From: Marinibaculum pumilum | GTDB lineage: Bacteria > Pseudomonadota > Alphaproteobacteria > Ferrovibrionales > Ferrovibrionaceae | Reading direction: 5' to 3' | Length of the DNA: 64,000 nt | NCBI RefSeq assembly: GCF_042646425.1 | Contig: NZ_JBHRTR010000019.1 | Location: 62,001 to 126,000 of the forward strand | Part shown: positions 32,962 through 41,423 of the stretch, piece by piece | Position numbering within the stretch: the first letter of the stretch is position 1 | Layout of the letters: each line of letters opens with the position of its first letter | Made by a program: the position numbers and the translations under genes | The notes under the pieces: model-generated | Databases searched by the model: none | What the model saw: the letters and a program-made list of their open reading frames with translations, nothing else | What the model was told of the DNA's origin: nothing

Positions 32962-34137
32962 ATGGTGATCCGGCGCCGCGCCCTTCAGATTCTTCGGACT
33001 GCGCTGTCCCGACAGGCCGCCGTTGCGCTGATCGGGCCGCGCCAGGTGGGCAAGACCACCCTGGCGCATGAGATCGCCGATGGTACCGACGCGCTATATC
33101 TGGATCTCGAATCGCGGACGGACAGGGACAAGCTGGCAGAGCCGGAACTGTTTCTGGAGGCGCACGAAGACCGGCTCGTCATCCTGGACGAGATCCACCG
33201 CGTGCCGGAGCTGTTCCAGACCTTGCGTGGCCTGATCGACCGCGGGCGCCGCGCGGGAAGGCGCACCGGAAGGTTCCTGGTCCTGGGCTCGGCGTCGATC
33301 GACCTGCTCCGCCAGTCGGGCGAGTCTCTCGCAGGCCGCATCGAGTATGTGGAATTGAATCCGTTCGATCTGCTTGAGGCCGCGCCGGACCGCCGGGCGA
33401 TGTTCGACCTGTGGGTGCGTGGCGGCTTTCCAGACAGCTTCCTGGCGGCCGGCAACGAAGACAGCCTGGTCTTCCGCCGCAACTTCATCCGGACCTATCT
33501 GGAGCGCGACGTACCGCAGTTCGGCATTCGGATCCCGGCCGAGACCCTGGAACGGCTTTGGACCATGCTGGCCCACAGCCAGGGGACATTGCTCAACGCG
33601 TCGAAGCTGGCGGCCGGCCTGTCCGTCAGCGCGCCGACCGTGACGCACCATATCGACCTGCTTGTCGACCTGCTGCTGGTGCGGCGGTTGCGGCCCTTTC
33701 ATGCCAATACCCGCAAGCGCCTGGTCAGATCGCCCAAGACCTATGTGCGCGACAGCGGCCTGCTGCATGCATTGCTCGGCATAGCGGATTTCGACGCACT
33801 GTCCGGACATCCTGTCGTCGGGCCGAGCTGGGAAGGGTTCGTCATCGAGAACCTGCTCGCCGCCGCGCCGCCGCGCACGGGCGCGAGCTTCTATCGCACC
33901 GCCGCCGGCGCCGAGATCGACCTGGTACTCGAACTGCCGGGCGGCCACGGGCTGTGGGCCGTGGAGATCAAGCGAGCGCTGGCCGGCCGGCCCGGCAAGG
34001 GCTTTCATAATGCCCGCGGGGACCTGCAGCCGAAGCGTGCCTTCGTCGTGCATGCCGGCGAAGACCGCTATCCCGCAGCCGAGGGTGTCGAGGCGATCGG
34101 CGTCAGGGAACTGGCCGGCATCCTGCAGGCACTTTGA
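32962..34137 (+). CDS. AAA ATPase with DUF4143 nuclease-like C-terminus
   Basis: 391 residues. Walker A ALIGPRQVGKTTLA (about residues 22-35) and Walker B LVILDEIHRVP are typical of the AAA_14 group, with sensor LVLGSAS. The C-terminal DUF4143 part has HIDLLVDLLLVRRLRPF and YVRDSGLLHALLGI. It ends with a PD-(D/E)XK-like core, GAEIDLVLEL and WAVEIKRA. These proteins are widespread, often single-gene and mobile; a role in conflict or nucleic-acid processing is suspected but unproven. The AT-rich upstream region contrasts with the GC-rich gene. Confidence 0.85.
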   Translation: MVIRRRALQILRTALSRQAAVALIGPRQVGKTTLAHEIADGTDALYLDLESRTDRDKLAEPELFLEAHEDRLVILDEIHRVPELFQTLRGLIDRGRRAGRRTGRFLVLGSASIDLLRQSGESLAGRIEYVELNPFDLLEAAPDRRAMFDLWVRGGFPDSFLAAGNEDSLVFRRNFIRTYLERDVPQFGIRIPAETLERLWTMLAHSQGTLLNASKLAAGLSVSAPTVTHHIDLLVDLLLVRRLRPFHANTRKRLVRSPKTYVRDSGLLHALLGIADFDALSGHPVVGPSWEGFVIENLLAAAPPRTGASFYRTAAGAEIDLVLELPGGHGLWAVEIKRALAGRPGKGFHNARGDLQPKRAFVVHAGEDRYPAAEGVEAIGVRELAGILQAL

Positions 34138-34180
34138 CCGGTCTGAGGCGCCGCGCCGCCTCTCTGCAGCTTCCGCCTGT

Positions 34181-34948
34181 TCAGGGCAGGCAGGATTCGA
34201 TCCCCGCCGCGGCACAGCGCAGCGCCGGCAGGTAGGTCTCCAGCATATGGTCCGGGGTCACCCGGCTGGAATGGCCGCTGACGTTCATCGCCGCGACGGT
34301 GCGGCCGGCACGGGTGTGGATCGGCACCGCGATGGAGCGCACGCCTTCCTCCAGCTCCTCGTCCACCAGGGCATAGCCCTGGCTGCGGACCTGGGCCAGC
34401 GCCGCCTCCAATTCCGCCCGGTCGGTGATCGTCCGCGGCGTCAGCGGCCGCAGTTCGATCCGGTCCAGCAGGCGCTGCAGTTCGGTCTCGCTGAGGCCCG
34501 CCATCAGCACCCGCCCCATGGAGGTGGCATAGGCGGGCAGGCGGGTGCCGATCGACAGCGAGACCGACATGATCCGCTTCGTCGGCACACGGGCGACATA
34601 GACGATGTCGCGGCCGTCCAGAACGCAGGCGGAGCAGGATTCCTGCACCGCGCTGGTGACCTGCTCCATGAACGGCTGCGCGATCTCCGCGAAGCTGAGG
34701 GAGGCGAGATAGGCATAGCCCAGGTCCAGCACCTTCGGCGTCAGCCGGAAGCGCTTGCCCTCCAGCTCGGCATAGCCCAGCGAGGTCAGGGTGTGCAGGA
34801 AGCGCCGCGCCGCCGCCCGCGACATGCCGGTGCGACTGGCCACCTCGGTCAGGGTCTGCTCCGGCGCATCGCGGCCGAAGGCGCGGATCACCGCGAGACC
34901 TTTCGCGAGCGATGCGACGAAGTCGCGGTTTTCCTCAGGACTTGACAT
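34181..34948 (-). CDS. IclR family regulator (PcaR/PcaU-like)
   Basis: 255 residues. The winged helix covers residues 10-75, with SLAKGLAVIRAFG, LTEVASRTGMSRAAARRFLHTL and GYAELEGKRFRLTPKVL. The effector domain includes SCSACVLDGRDIVYVARVP and TSMGRVLMAGLS. The wording matches the PcaR/PcaU/CatR branch that controls beta-ketoadipate pathway genes. It diverges from the hydroquinone cluster, with matching operator-like sites between. I used the ATG at 34948. Likely role: activator of the cluster with an intermediate such as 3-oxoadipate as inducer (inference). Confidence 0.9.
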   Translation of the reverse strand: MSSPEENRDFVASLAKGLAVIRAFGRDAPEQTLTEVASRTGMSRAAARRFLHTLTSLGYAELEGKRFRLTPKVLDLGYAYLASLSFAEIAQPFMEQVTSAVQESCSACVLDGRDIVYVARVPTKRIMSVSLSIGTRLPAYATSMGRVLMAGLSETELQRLLDRIELRPLTPRTITDRAELEAALAQVRSQGYALVDEELEEGVRSIAVPIHTRAGRTVAAMNVSGHSSRVTPDHMLETYLPALRCAAAGIESCLP

Positions 34949-34996
34949 GGCCGGGGGTTGGATCCATGATTTTTCCGCAATACGAACAAAAGTACA

Positions 34997-35022
34997 CATA
35001 TCGCACAGTTCGATATGCGAAC
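34997..35022. promoter_or_regulatory. PcaU/PobR-like operator half-sites
   Basis: CATATCGCAC (34997-35006, the reverse complement of GTGCGATATG) is followed by GTTCGATATGCGAAC (35008-35022), itself an inverted repeat with GTTCG and CGAAC ends. A further CGAAC sits at 34983-34987. Three related 10-bp half-sites in this order resemble the operators known for PcaU and PobR, and they lie 49 bp upstream of the IclR gene start. Confidence 0.6.
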
Positions 35023-35180
35023 ATTCGGAAAGTGATGGCGCAGCCGGCGATTGCCGTCAATAGTCGCTGCCTGCAGGTCCCGGCCGACGGGACCCAAGCA
35101 CCGCGCGGCATCACCGAACCGGATGCAGTTGGGATCGAATCCGGTGGCCCTTCCGGGCCCTCTCCGCCTGCCTCTCGGGC

Positions 35181-35212
35181 GGCTTCTCCGGGCAAACCTC
35201 CCCGGCGAAGCC
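35181..35212 (+). promoter_or_regulatory. Leader hairpin upstream of hapC
   Basis: GGCTTC-T-CCGGG (35181-35192) pairs with CCCGG-C-GAAGCC (35201-35212), giving 11 pairs and one mismatch around an 8-base loop. It lies in the presumed 5' leader of the hydroquinone operon and ends 61 bp before hapC. It could stabilise or attenuate the transcript. Confidence 0.35.
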
Positions 35213-35273
35213 TCTTCGGGGGAAGCACCCGGGGGAATTGCCGCGCCGGCCGGATCGTCAGGAGGAGGAACGC

Positions 35274-35786
35274 ATGTCCGAATACAAGACCGAACTCGGC
35301 AGCCTGAAGGAATTCAAGAAGGGCGGCGTCGACGTCATCGAGGACAATCCGAAGAACTACGTCTTTTCCAATGTCTTCGAGGTGGCGGAGCGCTGCGCGC
35401 CCTATGAGCGGGTCGCCGTCGGCATCAACCTGGAATACACCATCGAGGCGACCCGCGCGGAAGGGGATTCCCCCTGGTTTGCCGCGGACCATGACGAGTT
35501 CGCCCTGTGCATGGACGGCGAGGTCGAGGTCCACCTGGTGAAGCTGAACGATCCGCGCGCCGTCGTTGCCGAGGGCGCCAACGGCGCCCATCTGGTGGGC
35601 GACACCCCCGACGGCAGGAAGATGGGCCGCATCATCCTGAAGCGCGGCCATCAGGCGCTGCTGCCGAAGGGGGCGGCCTACCGCTTCTCCGCGGCGGCGC
35701 CGGCGGTGGTGCTGCTGCAGACCATGAAGGGCCCGGTCACGGTCGAGAAGTGGGCCGAGATCTGCCAGACCGACGACCGGCCCTGA
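35274..35786 (+). CDS. hapC: Hydroquinone 1,2-dioxygenase small subunit
   Basis: 170 residues (about 19 kDa), cupin-like, with FAADHDEFALCMDGEVEVHLV and LKRGHQALLPKGAAYRFS. Size and position directly before a 328-residue partner match the alpha subunit of two-component hydroquinone dioxygenases (HapC/PnpC type), which form alpha2beta2 enzymes. The small subunit is not known to carry the iron. AGGAGGAGG lies 5 bp before the ATG. The following genes complete conversion of hydroquinone to 3-oxoadipate, which supports the call. Confidence 0.85.
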   Translation: MSEYKTELGSLKEFKKGGVDVIEDNPKNYVFSNVFEVAERCAPYERVAVGINLEYTIEATRAEGDSPWFAADHDEFALCMDGEVEVHLVKLNDPRAVVAEGANGAHLVGDTPDGRKMGRIILKRGHQALLPKGAAYRFSAAAPAVVLLQTMKGPVTVEKWAEICQTDDRP

Positions 35787-35897
35787 GCGGCCTCCCGGCC
35801 GTACTCATAGCGTAGCGCGGCGCAGCGCGCCGCACGGCCCCGCGGGCAGCGGGGTCGAGATCGTCCGAGGGGCAACGACCCCATGAAGGAGGAAAAG

Positions 35898-36884
35898 ATG
35901 AGTGAGCTCTGCCACGATTTCGAGATCTTTCCCCGCGACAATGTTACCGGCTACAAGTCGTATCGGTTCGGCGATTTCAAGGTGCGCCGCGACGAGTATT
36001 TCGCCCACCTGACCTGGCCGAACGGCGAGCATATCATGCCGATCGACGGCTTCATGCGGGCGCTGATGCGGGCGGTCGCCTGGAAGTTCTTCTACGGCAC
36101 GGTCAGCTTCGACGCCGTGTTCGGCACCACCAACCATTACGGCGAGGTCGATGTTTTCGCTGGCACCTACCACGAGGTGCTGAAACGGGCCGGCCGCGAC
36201 CACCTGCAGCGCTTCGATTCCGATGAGCTGCACGAGATCTTTACCGACATGGTCCGCGACTGGACCAACGAAGGCTATGATCCCTTCGCCGCGCCGGGCG
36301 AGACCGGCGGCGCCTGGGGCCGCAAGAACGGCGACAATGATGCCGCCGTCGACCGCAAGCGTGTCACGGCGGAGCGCATGGTCGGCCTGCCCGGCGATGC
36401 GCCGATGCGCACCGACGACAACGGCTTCCCGCAGAACCGCATGCTGGCCGATGTCGAGAGCGACCAGCCGGTGGTGGAGGCGGAGCCCGGCTTCGAGGGC
36501 GAGGTCGCGGCCTTCAACCTGTTCGACTATCTGTCCCGCTCCGACGTCACCTGGAACCCTTCGGTCTGCTCGGTGGTGAAGGAGAGCCTGTACTGCCCGA
36601 CCTCGGAGGAATTCACCCTGCCGGTGGAGCATGGCAACGACCGGGTGGAATGGTTCATCCAGCTCTCCGACGAGATCATCTGGGACGTGAAGGACAAGAA
36701 TACCGGCCGGCCGCGCGCCCGCGTGACCATGCGGCCGGGCGACGTGGCCTGCATGCCCGCCGACATCCGTCACCAGGGCTTCAGCCCGAAGCGGTCGATG
36801 CTGCTGGTCTGGGAGAATGCCTCGCCGCGGATCCCGGAAATGATCATCAAGGGCGAGGCGCCGGTCGTTCCGGTCACCTTCTGA
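35898..36884 (+). CDS. hapD: Hydroquinone 1,2-dioxygenase large subunit
   Basis: 328 residues (about 38 kDa) from the ATG at 35898; AAGGAGG sits 5 bp upstream, while an ATG at 35883 has no site. The candidate iron ligands are H245 and E251 in EHGNDRVEW and H292 in IRHQGF. Their spacing (6 and 47 residues) equals that of the His-Glu-His triad in characterised hydroquinone dioxygenases. It cleaves hydroquinone next to one hydroxyl group to 4-hydroxymuconic semialdehyde, using Fe(II) and O2. The 111-bp gap after hapC contains short GC hairpins. Confidence 0.87.
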   Translation: MSELCHDFEIFPRDNVTGYKSYRFGDFKVRRDEYFAHLTWPNGEHIMPIDGFMRALMRAVAWKFFYGTVSFDAVFGTTNHYGEVDVFAGTYHEVLKRAGRDHLQRFDSDELHEIFTDMVRDWTNEGYDPFAAPGETGGAWGRKNGDNDAAVDRKRVTAERMVGLPGDAPMRTDDNGFPQNRMLADVESDQPVVEAEPGFEGEVAAFNLFDYLSRSDVTWNPSVCSVVKESLYCPTSEEFTLPVEHGNDRVEWFIQLSDEIIWDVKDKNTGRPRARVTMRPGDVACMPADIRHQGFSPKRSMLLVWENASPRIPEMIIKGEAPVVPVTF

Positions 36885-36904
36885 ACCGGCGCGCGTGACA
36901 TCGT

Positions 36905-36938
36905 CCCGTCCGTCCGGCCCTTGTACCGGGCGGACGGG
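36905..36938 (+). terminator. Intercistronic hairpin between hapD and the dehydrogenase gene
   Basis: CCCGTCCG-T-CCGG (36905-36917) pairs with CCGG-G-CGGACGGG (36926-36938): 13 pairs including one T-G, around an 8-base loop. There is no T-run, so it is more likely an RNA-stability or partial-termination stem that lowers expression of downstream genes relative to the dioxygenase. Confidence 0.55.
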
Positions 36939-37002
36939 GCAGCCGCCGGCCACACAGAAGGGCCGGTTGCAGGGAGGTATCGCGCAAGCGAAGGAGGGGC
37001 GC

Positions 37003-38520
37003 ATGAACGCGCCGAGCACGGCTGGGACCATGATCTCGCCGCCCGATCCGTCATCCATCCAGAACCGCCTGTTCATCGGCGGCCGCTTCGTCGATGCCGC
37101 CGACGGCGCCACCATCGACGTGCTGAACCCGCACGACAATTCCCTGATCACCAAGGTCGCGGAGGCGAAGGCGGCGGATGTCGACCGCGCCGTCGCCGCG
37201 GCGCAGGCCGCCTTCCCGAAATGGCGCGACATGGCGGCGATGGACCGCGGGCGGCTGCTGCTGAAGCTGGCCGACCGGATCGAGGCGGAGCAGGCGGCAC
37301 TGGGCGCGCTGGAGGCGCTGGACACCGGCCACCCGTTCCGCGACACGCAGATCCTGGACGTGCCGCGCACCGCGGTGACCTACCGCTATTTCGGCGGCAT
37401 GGCGGACAAGTTCGAGGGCTCCGTCATTCCGGTGGAACAGGGCTTCCTGAACTACCTGCTGCGGGAGCCGCTGGGGGTGGTCGGCCAGGTCGTGCCCTGG
37501 AACTTCCCGCTGATGTTCACCAGCTGGAAGATGGCGCCGGCCCTGGCGGCCGGGAATTGCGTGGTGCTGAAGCCGTCGGAGATCACGCCGCTGTCGACCC
37601 TGCGGATCGCCGAGCTGATGGCCGAGGTCGGCTTTCCCGAAGGTGTGGTCAACATCCTGCCCGGCTACGGCCAGACCGCCGGCCAGCATCTGGCGGAGCA
37701 TCCGGAGGTGGCGAAGATCGCCTTTACCGGCTCCACCCCGGTCGGCCGGCAGGTGGTCCAGGCCTCCGCCGGCAACCTGAAGAAGGTGCAGCTGGAACTG
37801 GGCGGCAAGGGCGCCAACATCGTCTTCGAGGATGCGAACGTCCGGGCCGCGATCGGCGGCTCCGCCTTCGCGATCTTCCACAACCAGGGCCAGGCCTGCA
37901 TCGCCGGCTCCCGCCTGCTGCTGCACGAGCGGATCGCCGACCAGTTCCTGGAAGGCTTCCTGGCGCTGGCCCGCTCGATCCGGCTCGGCAACCCGCTGGA
38001 CACCGCGACCGAGATGGGGCCGCTGACCTCCCGCCTGCATCAGGAACGGGTGCTGAAATACTGCGGCATCGCGCAGGACCAGGGCGGCGAGATCCTGGCC
38101 GGCGGGGCGGCGCCGCAGGATGCGGCGCTGGCGAAGGGCTGCTATGTCGCCCCCACCGTGGTGCGGGCGAAGCCGCAGGACCGGGTCTGCCAGGAGGAGG
38201 TGTTCGGGCCCTTCGTCACGGTCACCACCTTCGCCGACGAGGCGGAGGCGCTGGCGATCGCCAACGGCACCGAATACGGCCTGGGCGGCGGACTTTGGAC
38301 CGCCGACCTTTCGCGGGCGCACCGCTTCGCCCGCGCGATGAAGTCGGGCATGGTCTGGATCAACTGCTACAAGCGGGTCAATCCGGGTTCGCCGTTCGGG
38401 GGCACGGGGCAGTCCGGCTATGGCCGCGAGATGGGCTTCGAGGTGATGCGCGAATACAGCCAGGCGAAATCGGTCTGGGTGAACGTGGACGCGCAGATCC
38501 CGCCCTATTATCCACGATGA
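37003..38520 (+). CDS. hapE: 4-hydroxymuconic semialdehyde dehydrogenase
   Basis: 505-residue aldehyde dehydrogenase. Catalytic Cys299 lies in NQGQACIAGSR, the general base Glu265 in LELGGKG, and the oxyanion Asn167 in PWNFPL; FTGSTPVGR binds NAD. AAGGAGGGG lies 7 bp before the ATG. The fold alone would allow many aldehydes, but placement right after a hydroquinone dioxygenase and upstream of maleylacetate reductase points to oxidation of 4-hydroxymuconic semialdehyde to maleylacetate. Length and all active-site residues are normal. Confidence 0.88.
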   Translation: MNAPSTAGTMISPPDPSSIQNRLFIGGRFVDAADGATIDVLNPHDNSLITKVAEAKAADVDRAVAAAQAAFPKWRDMAAMDRGRLLLKLADRIEAEQAALGALEALDTGHPFRDTQILDVPRTAVTYRYFGGMADKFEGSVIPVEQGFLNYLLREPLGVVGQVVPWNFPLMFTSWKMAPALAAGNCVVLKPSEITPLSTLRIAELMAEVGFPEGVVNILPGYGQTAGQHLAEHPEVAKIAFTGSTPVGRQVVQASAGNLKKVQLELGGKGANIVFEDANVRAAIGGSAFAIFHNQGQACIAGSRLLLHERIADQFLEGFLALARSIRLGNPLDTATEMGPLTSRLHQERVLKYCGIAQDQGGEILAGGAAPQDAALAKGCYVAPTVVRAKPQDRVCQEEVFGPFVTVTTFADEAEALAIANGTEYGLGGGLWTADLSRAHRFARAMKSGMVWINCYKRVNPGSPFGGTGQSGYGREMGFEVMREYSQAKSVWVNVDAQIPPYYPR

Positions 38521-38601
38521 CGTTCAGGGCCCGCCGGCGGCGTGGGGGCGCCGTCCGGTGCGGCATGGGACAAGCAACTGCCGAGGGGAATGCAGGCCGC
38601 A

Positions 38602-39456
38602 ATGGCTGAGATCATGGAATTGGAGGAGGCCGTCCGACGCTTCGTGCAGGACGGTCAGTCGGTGGCGATGGAAGGGTTCACGCACCTGATCCCGCATGCC
38701 GCCGGGCATGAGATGATCCGACAGGGGCGGAAGGACCTGACCCTGTTCCGGATGACACCCGACCTGATCTACGACCAGCTGATCGGCATGGGCTGCGTGC
38801 GCCGGCTGGTCTTTTCCTGGGGCGGCAATCCCGGGGTCGGTTCGCTGCACCGGCTGCGCGAGGCGGTGGAGCAGGGCTGGCCGCAGCCGCTGGAGATCTC
38901 CGAGCATTCGCATGCGGCGATGGCCAATGCCTACGAGGCCGGCGCCGCGAACCTGCCCTTCGCCGTGTTCCGCGGCTATCTGGGCACCGACCACCAGAAG
39001 CACAATCCCGACATCCGCCGGATCACCTGCCCCTATACCGGCGAGGAACTGGCCTGCGTGCCGTCGATCCGACCCGACGTGGCGGTGATCCACGCCCAGC
39101 AGGCCGACCGCGAGGGCAATGTCCTGATGTGGGGGATCGTCGGCGTGCAGAAGGAGGCGGTGCTGGCCGCCCGTCACGCCATCGTGACGGTAGAGGAGAT
39201 CGTCGACGAGCTGGACGCCGCCCCCAACGCGGTGGTGCTGCCGGCCTGGACCGTCTCGGCGGTCTGCGCGGTGCCGAACGGCGCGCATCCGTCCTACGCG
39301 CATGGCTATTACAAGCGGCACAACAAGTTCTACACGCAATGGGACCCGGTGGCCCGCGAACGCGACAGCTTCCGCGACTGGATGCAGCGCTACGTGATGG
39401 ACTGCCCGACCTTCGGGCAGACCTGGTCCCGGCTGAAGGAGGACGGCTATGTCTGA
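38602..39456 (+). CDS. catI: 3-oxoadipate CoA-transferase subunit A (GctA/CatI type)
   Basis: About 284 residues. VAMEGFTHLIPHAAGHEMIRQ, LVFSWGGNPGVGSLHR and RGYLGTDHQKHNPDIRRI are typical of the A subunit of glutaconate-CoA-transferase-like 3-oxoadipate CoA-transferases (CatI), rather than the shorter PcaI form. It transfers CoA from succinyl-CoA to 3-oxoadipate with the B subunit. I preferred the ATG at 38602, as AGGGGA abuts the ATG at 38590 too closely; either is possible. It overlaps the B subunit gene by 8 bp. Confidence 0.87.
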   Translation: MAEIMELEEAVRRFVQDGQSVAMEGFTHLIPHAAGHEMIRQGRKDLTLFRMTPDLIYDQLIGMGCVRRLVFSWGGNPGVGSLHRLREAVEQGWPQPLEISEHSHAAMANAYEAGAANLPFAVFRGYLGTDHQKHNPDIRRITCPYTGEELACVPSIRPDVAVIHAQQADREGNVLMWGIVGVQKEAVLAARHAIVTVEEIVDELDAAPNAVVLPAWTVSAVCAVPNGAHPSYAHGYYKRHNKFYTQWDPVARERDSFRDWMQRYVMDCPTFGQTWSRLKEDGYV

Positions 39457-40246
39457 GACCGCTCCCGCAGCGGCCGCGGCGGATCGCGGCTACAAGTCGG
39501 ACGAGATGATGTCGGTGGCGGCCTCGCGGCTGCTGGACGACGGCACCGTCTGCTTCGTGGGCATCGGGCTGCCCAGCGAGGCGGCGAACCTGGCCCGCCT
39601 GACCCACGCGCCGAAGGCGGTGCTGATCTACGAGTCCGGCACCATCGGCACCCGCCCGGACGTGCTGCCGCTGTCGATCGGCGATGGCGAACTGGCGGAG
39701 ACCGCGCGCACCGTCGTCTCGGTGCCGGAGATGTTCCGCTACTGGCTGCAGGGCGGGCGGATCGATGTCGGCTTCCTGGGTGCGGCGCAGATCGACCGCT
39801 GGGGCAATATCAACACCACGGTGATCGGCCCCTACGACAAGCCGAAGGTGCGGCTGCCCGGCGCCGGCGGCGCGCCGGAGATCGCCACCTCGACCGGCCG
39901 GGTCTATGTGATCCTGCGGCAGAGCCCGCGGGCCTTCGTCGAGGACCTGGACTTCGTCACCTCGCTGGGCGGCGGACCGCGGCGCCAGGGGCTGGCGGTG
40001 CCCGGTGCCGGGCCGCAGAAGCTGATCACCGATCTGGGCATCCTGGAGCCGCATCCGGAAACGGCGGAGCTGACCCTGACGGCGCTGCATCCCGGCGCCA
40101 CGGTGGAGGAGGCGAAGGCGAAGACCGGCTGGGACCTGAAGGTTGCCGACCGGCTGACCGAGACGCCGGTGCCGACGGCGAAGGAGCTGGAGGTGCTGCG
40201 CGCCCTGAAGAAGCGCACAGCGGAGGCGCATTCCGGCGATGTCTGA
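39449..40246 (+). CDS. catJ: 3-oxoadipate CoA-transferase subunit B (GctB/CatJ type)
   Basis: 265 residues. VGIGLPSEAANLARLTHAP is the family start, and LIYESGTIGTRP carries the candidate catalytic glutamate (E62) that forms the glutamyl-CoA intermediate. GFLGAAQIDRWGNINTTVIG and the tail GWDLKVADRLTETPVPT also fit CatJ-like subunits. It overlaps both the A subunit gene and the following maleylacetate reductase gene by the same 8-bp word ATGTCTGA. Confidence 0.88.
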   Translation: MSETAPAAAAADRGYKSDEMMSVAASRLLDDGTVCFVGIGLPSEAANLARLTHAPKAVLIYESGTIGTRPDVLPLSIGDGELAETARTVVSVPEMFRYWLQGGRIDVGFLGAAQIDRWGNINTTVIGPYDKPKVRLPGAGGAPEIATSTGRVYVILRQSPRAFVEDLDFVTSLGGGPRRQGLAVPGAGPQKLITDLGILEPHPETAELTLTALHPGATVEEAKAKTGWDLKVADRLTETPVPTAKELEVLRALKKRTAEAHSGDV

Positions 40247-41336
40247 GCAGAACCAGGGCGGCGCCGGCCGCCATTTCACCTACGACCAGTTGCCCGGCCG
40301 TGTCGTGTTCGGTGCCGGGCGGGTCGCCGACCTGCCGGCGGAGGTGGAGCGGCTGGGCTGCGCCCGTGCCCTGGTGGTCTGCACGCCGGAGCAGCGCGAC
40401 ACCGCCGAGGCGGTGGCCGCCAGCCTGGGCGCCGCCGCCGCCGGCGTCCATGACGGTGCGGTGATGCATACGCCGATGGAGACGGTGGACCGCGCGCGCG
40501 CGGTCGCGGCGGAGCTGGACGCCGACTGCTATGTGGCGGTCGGCGGCGGCACCACGATCGGTCTGGGCAAGGGGATCGCGCTGGACACCGGCCGGCCGGT
40601 CATCGCGGTGCCGACCACCTATTCCGGCTCCGAGATGACGCCGATCATCGGCCTCACCGAGAACGGCGTGAAGCGCACCCTGCGCGACATGAAGGTACTG
40701 CCGCGGACCGTCATCTACGACCCGGACCTGACGGCGAGCCTGCCGGCGGCGATCGCCGGGCCCAGCGGCATGAACGCGATCGCCCATTCGGTGGAGGCGC
40801 TCTATGCCGAGAATGCCAATCCGGTGAGTTCGCTGATGGCGGAGGAGGGGATCCGCGCCCTGGCGGCCGCCCTGCCGCGGGTGGTGGCGGATCCCGGCGA
40901 TGCCGCGGCGCGGGCGGAGGCGTTCTACGGCTCCTGGCTCTGCGGCGCCGTTCTGGGCTGCGTCGGCATGGCGTTGCACCACAAGCTCTGTCACACCCTG
41001 GGCGGCAGCTTCAACCTGCCGCATGCCGAGACCCATACCGTGGTCCTGCCGCATGCCGCGTCCTACAACGCCGCGGCCGCGCCGGAGGCGCTGGCGCGGG
41101 TGGCCCGGGCGCTGGGCCTGGCGCAGGCAGCGGAAGCCGGCGGCGGCCTGTTCGACCTGGCCGCGTCGGTCGGTGCGCCGACGGCGCTCTCGGCGATCGG
41201 CATGACGGAGGACGGGCTGGACCGGGCCGCCGACCTCGCCGTGCAGAACCCCTATTACAATCCGGCCCCGGTCACGCGGGACGGGATCCGGGCCCTGCTG
41301 GACGACGCCTTTCACGGGCGGCGTCCGACACACTAA
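40239..41336 (+). CDS. hapF: Maleylacetate reductase
   Basis: 365 residues, iron-containing alcohol-dehydrogenase superfamily. VVFGAGRVADLPAEVE, the dinucleotide-binding AVGGGTTIGLGKGIAL, TTYSGSEMTPIIG and MALHHKLCHTLGGSFNLPHAETH are characteristic of maleylacetate reductases. It reduces maleylacetate to 3-oxoadipate with NAD(P)H. Both ring-cleavage branches of the cluster (hydroquinone and hydroxyquinol) need this step. The last genes of the 38.6-41.3 kb segment are fully overlapping, so they are translated together. Confidence 0.92.
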   Translation: MSEQNQGGAGRHFTYDQLPGRVVFGAGRVADLPAEVERLGCARALVVCTPEQRDTAEAVAASLGAAAAGVHDGAVMHTPMETVDRARAVAAELDADCYVAVGGGTTIGLGKGIALDTGRPVIAVPTTYSGSEMTPIIGLTENGVKRTLRDMKVLPRTVIYDPDLTASLPAAIAGPSGMNAIAHSVEALYAENANPVSSLMAEEGIRALAAALPRVVADPGDAAARAEAFYGSWLCGAVLGCVGMALHHKLCHTLGGSFNLPHAETHTVVLPHAASYNAAAAPEALARVARALGLAQAAEAGGGLFDLAASVGAPTALSAIGMTEDGLDRAADLAVQNPYYNPAPVTRDGIRALLDDAFHGRRPTH

Positions 41337-41423
41337 CCTGTCGGTCTTCCGCCCGGCGGGGCCGGCGGAGGCAGAACATCGGCCGGCACGACCGGCCGCG
41401 ACGTTCCAAAGGGAGGAAACGGA

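Larger units (their letters stand above)
34949..35273. other. Control region between iclR-type gene and hydroquinone genes
   Basis: A 325-bp region. The left third is AT-rich and holds the IclR-type half-sites (34981-35022). The right third is GC-rich and holds a leader hairpin (35181-35212) before the AGGAGGAGG ribosome site of hapC. A run of hexamers resembling promoter boxes exists near 34970-35000, but none is convincing. Confidence 0.5.

Noticed and set aside
35274..36884. Interpreting the two cupin-like proteins as gentisate or homogentisate dioxygenase parts
   Set aside because: Two-subunit sizes, His-Glu-His spacing and the following dehydrogenase and maleylacetate reductase fit hydroquinone dioxygenase much better.
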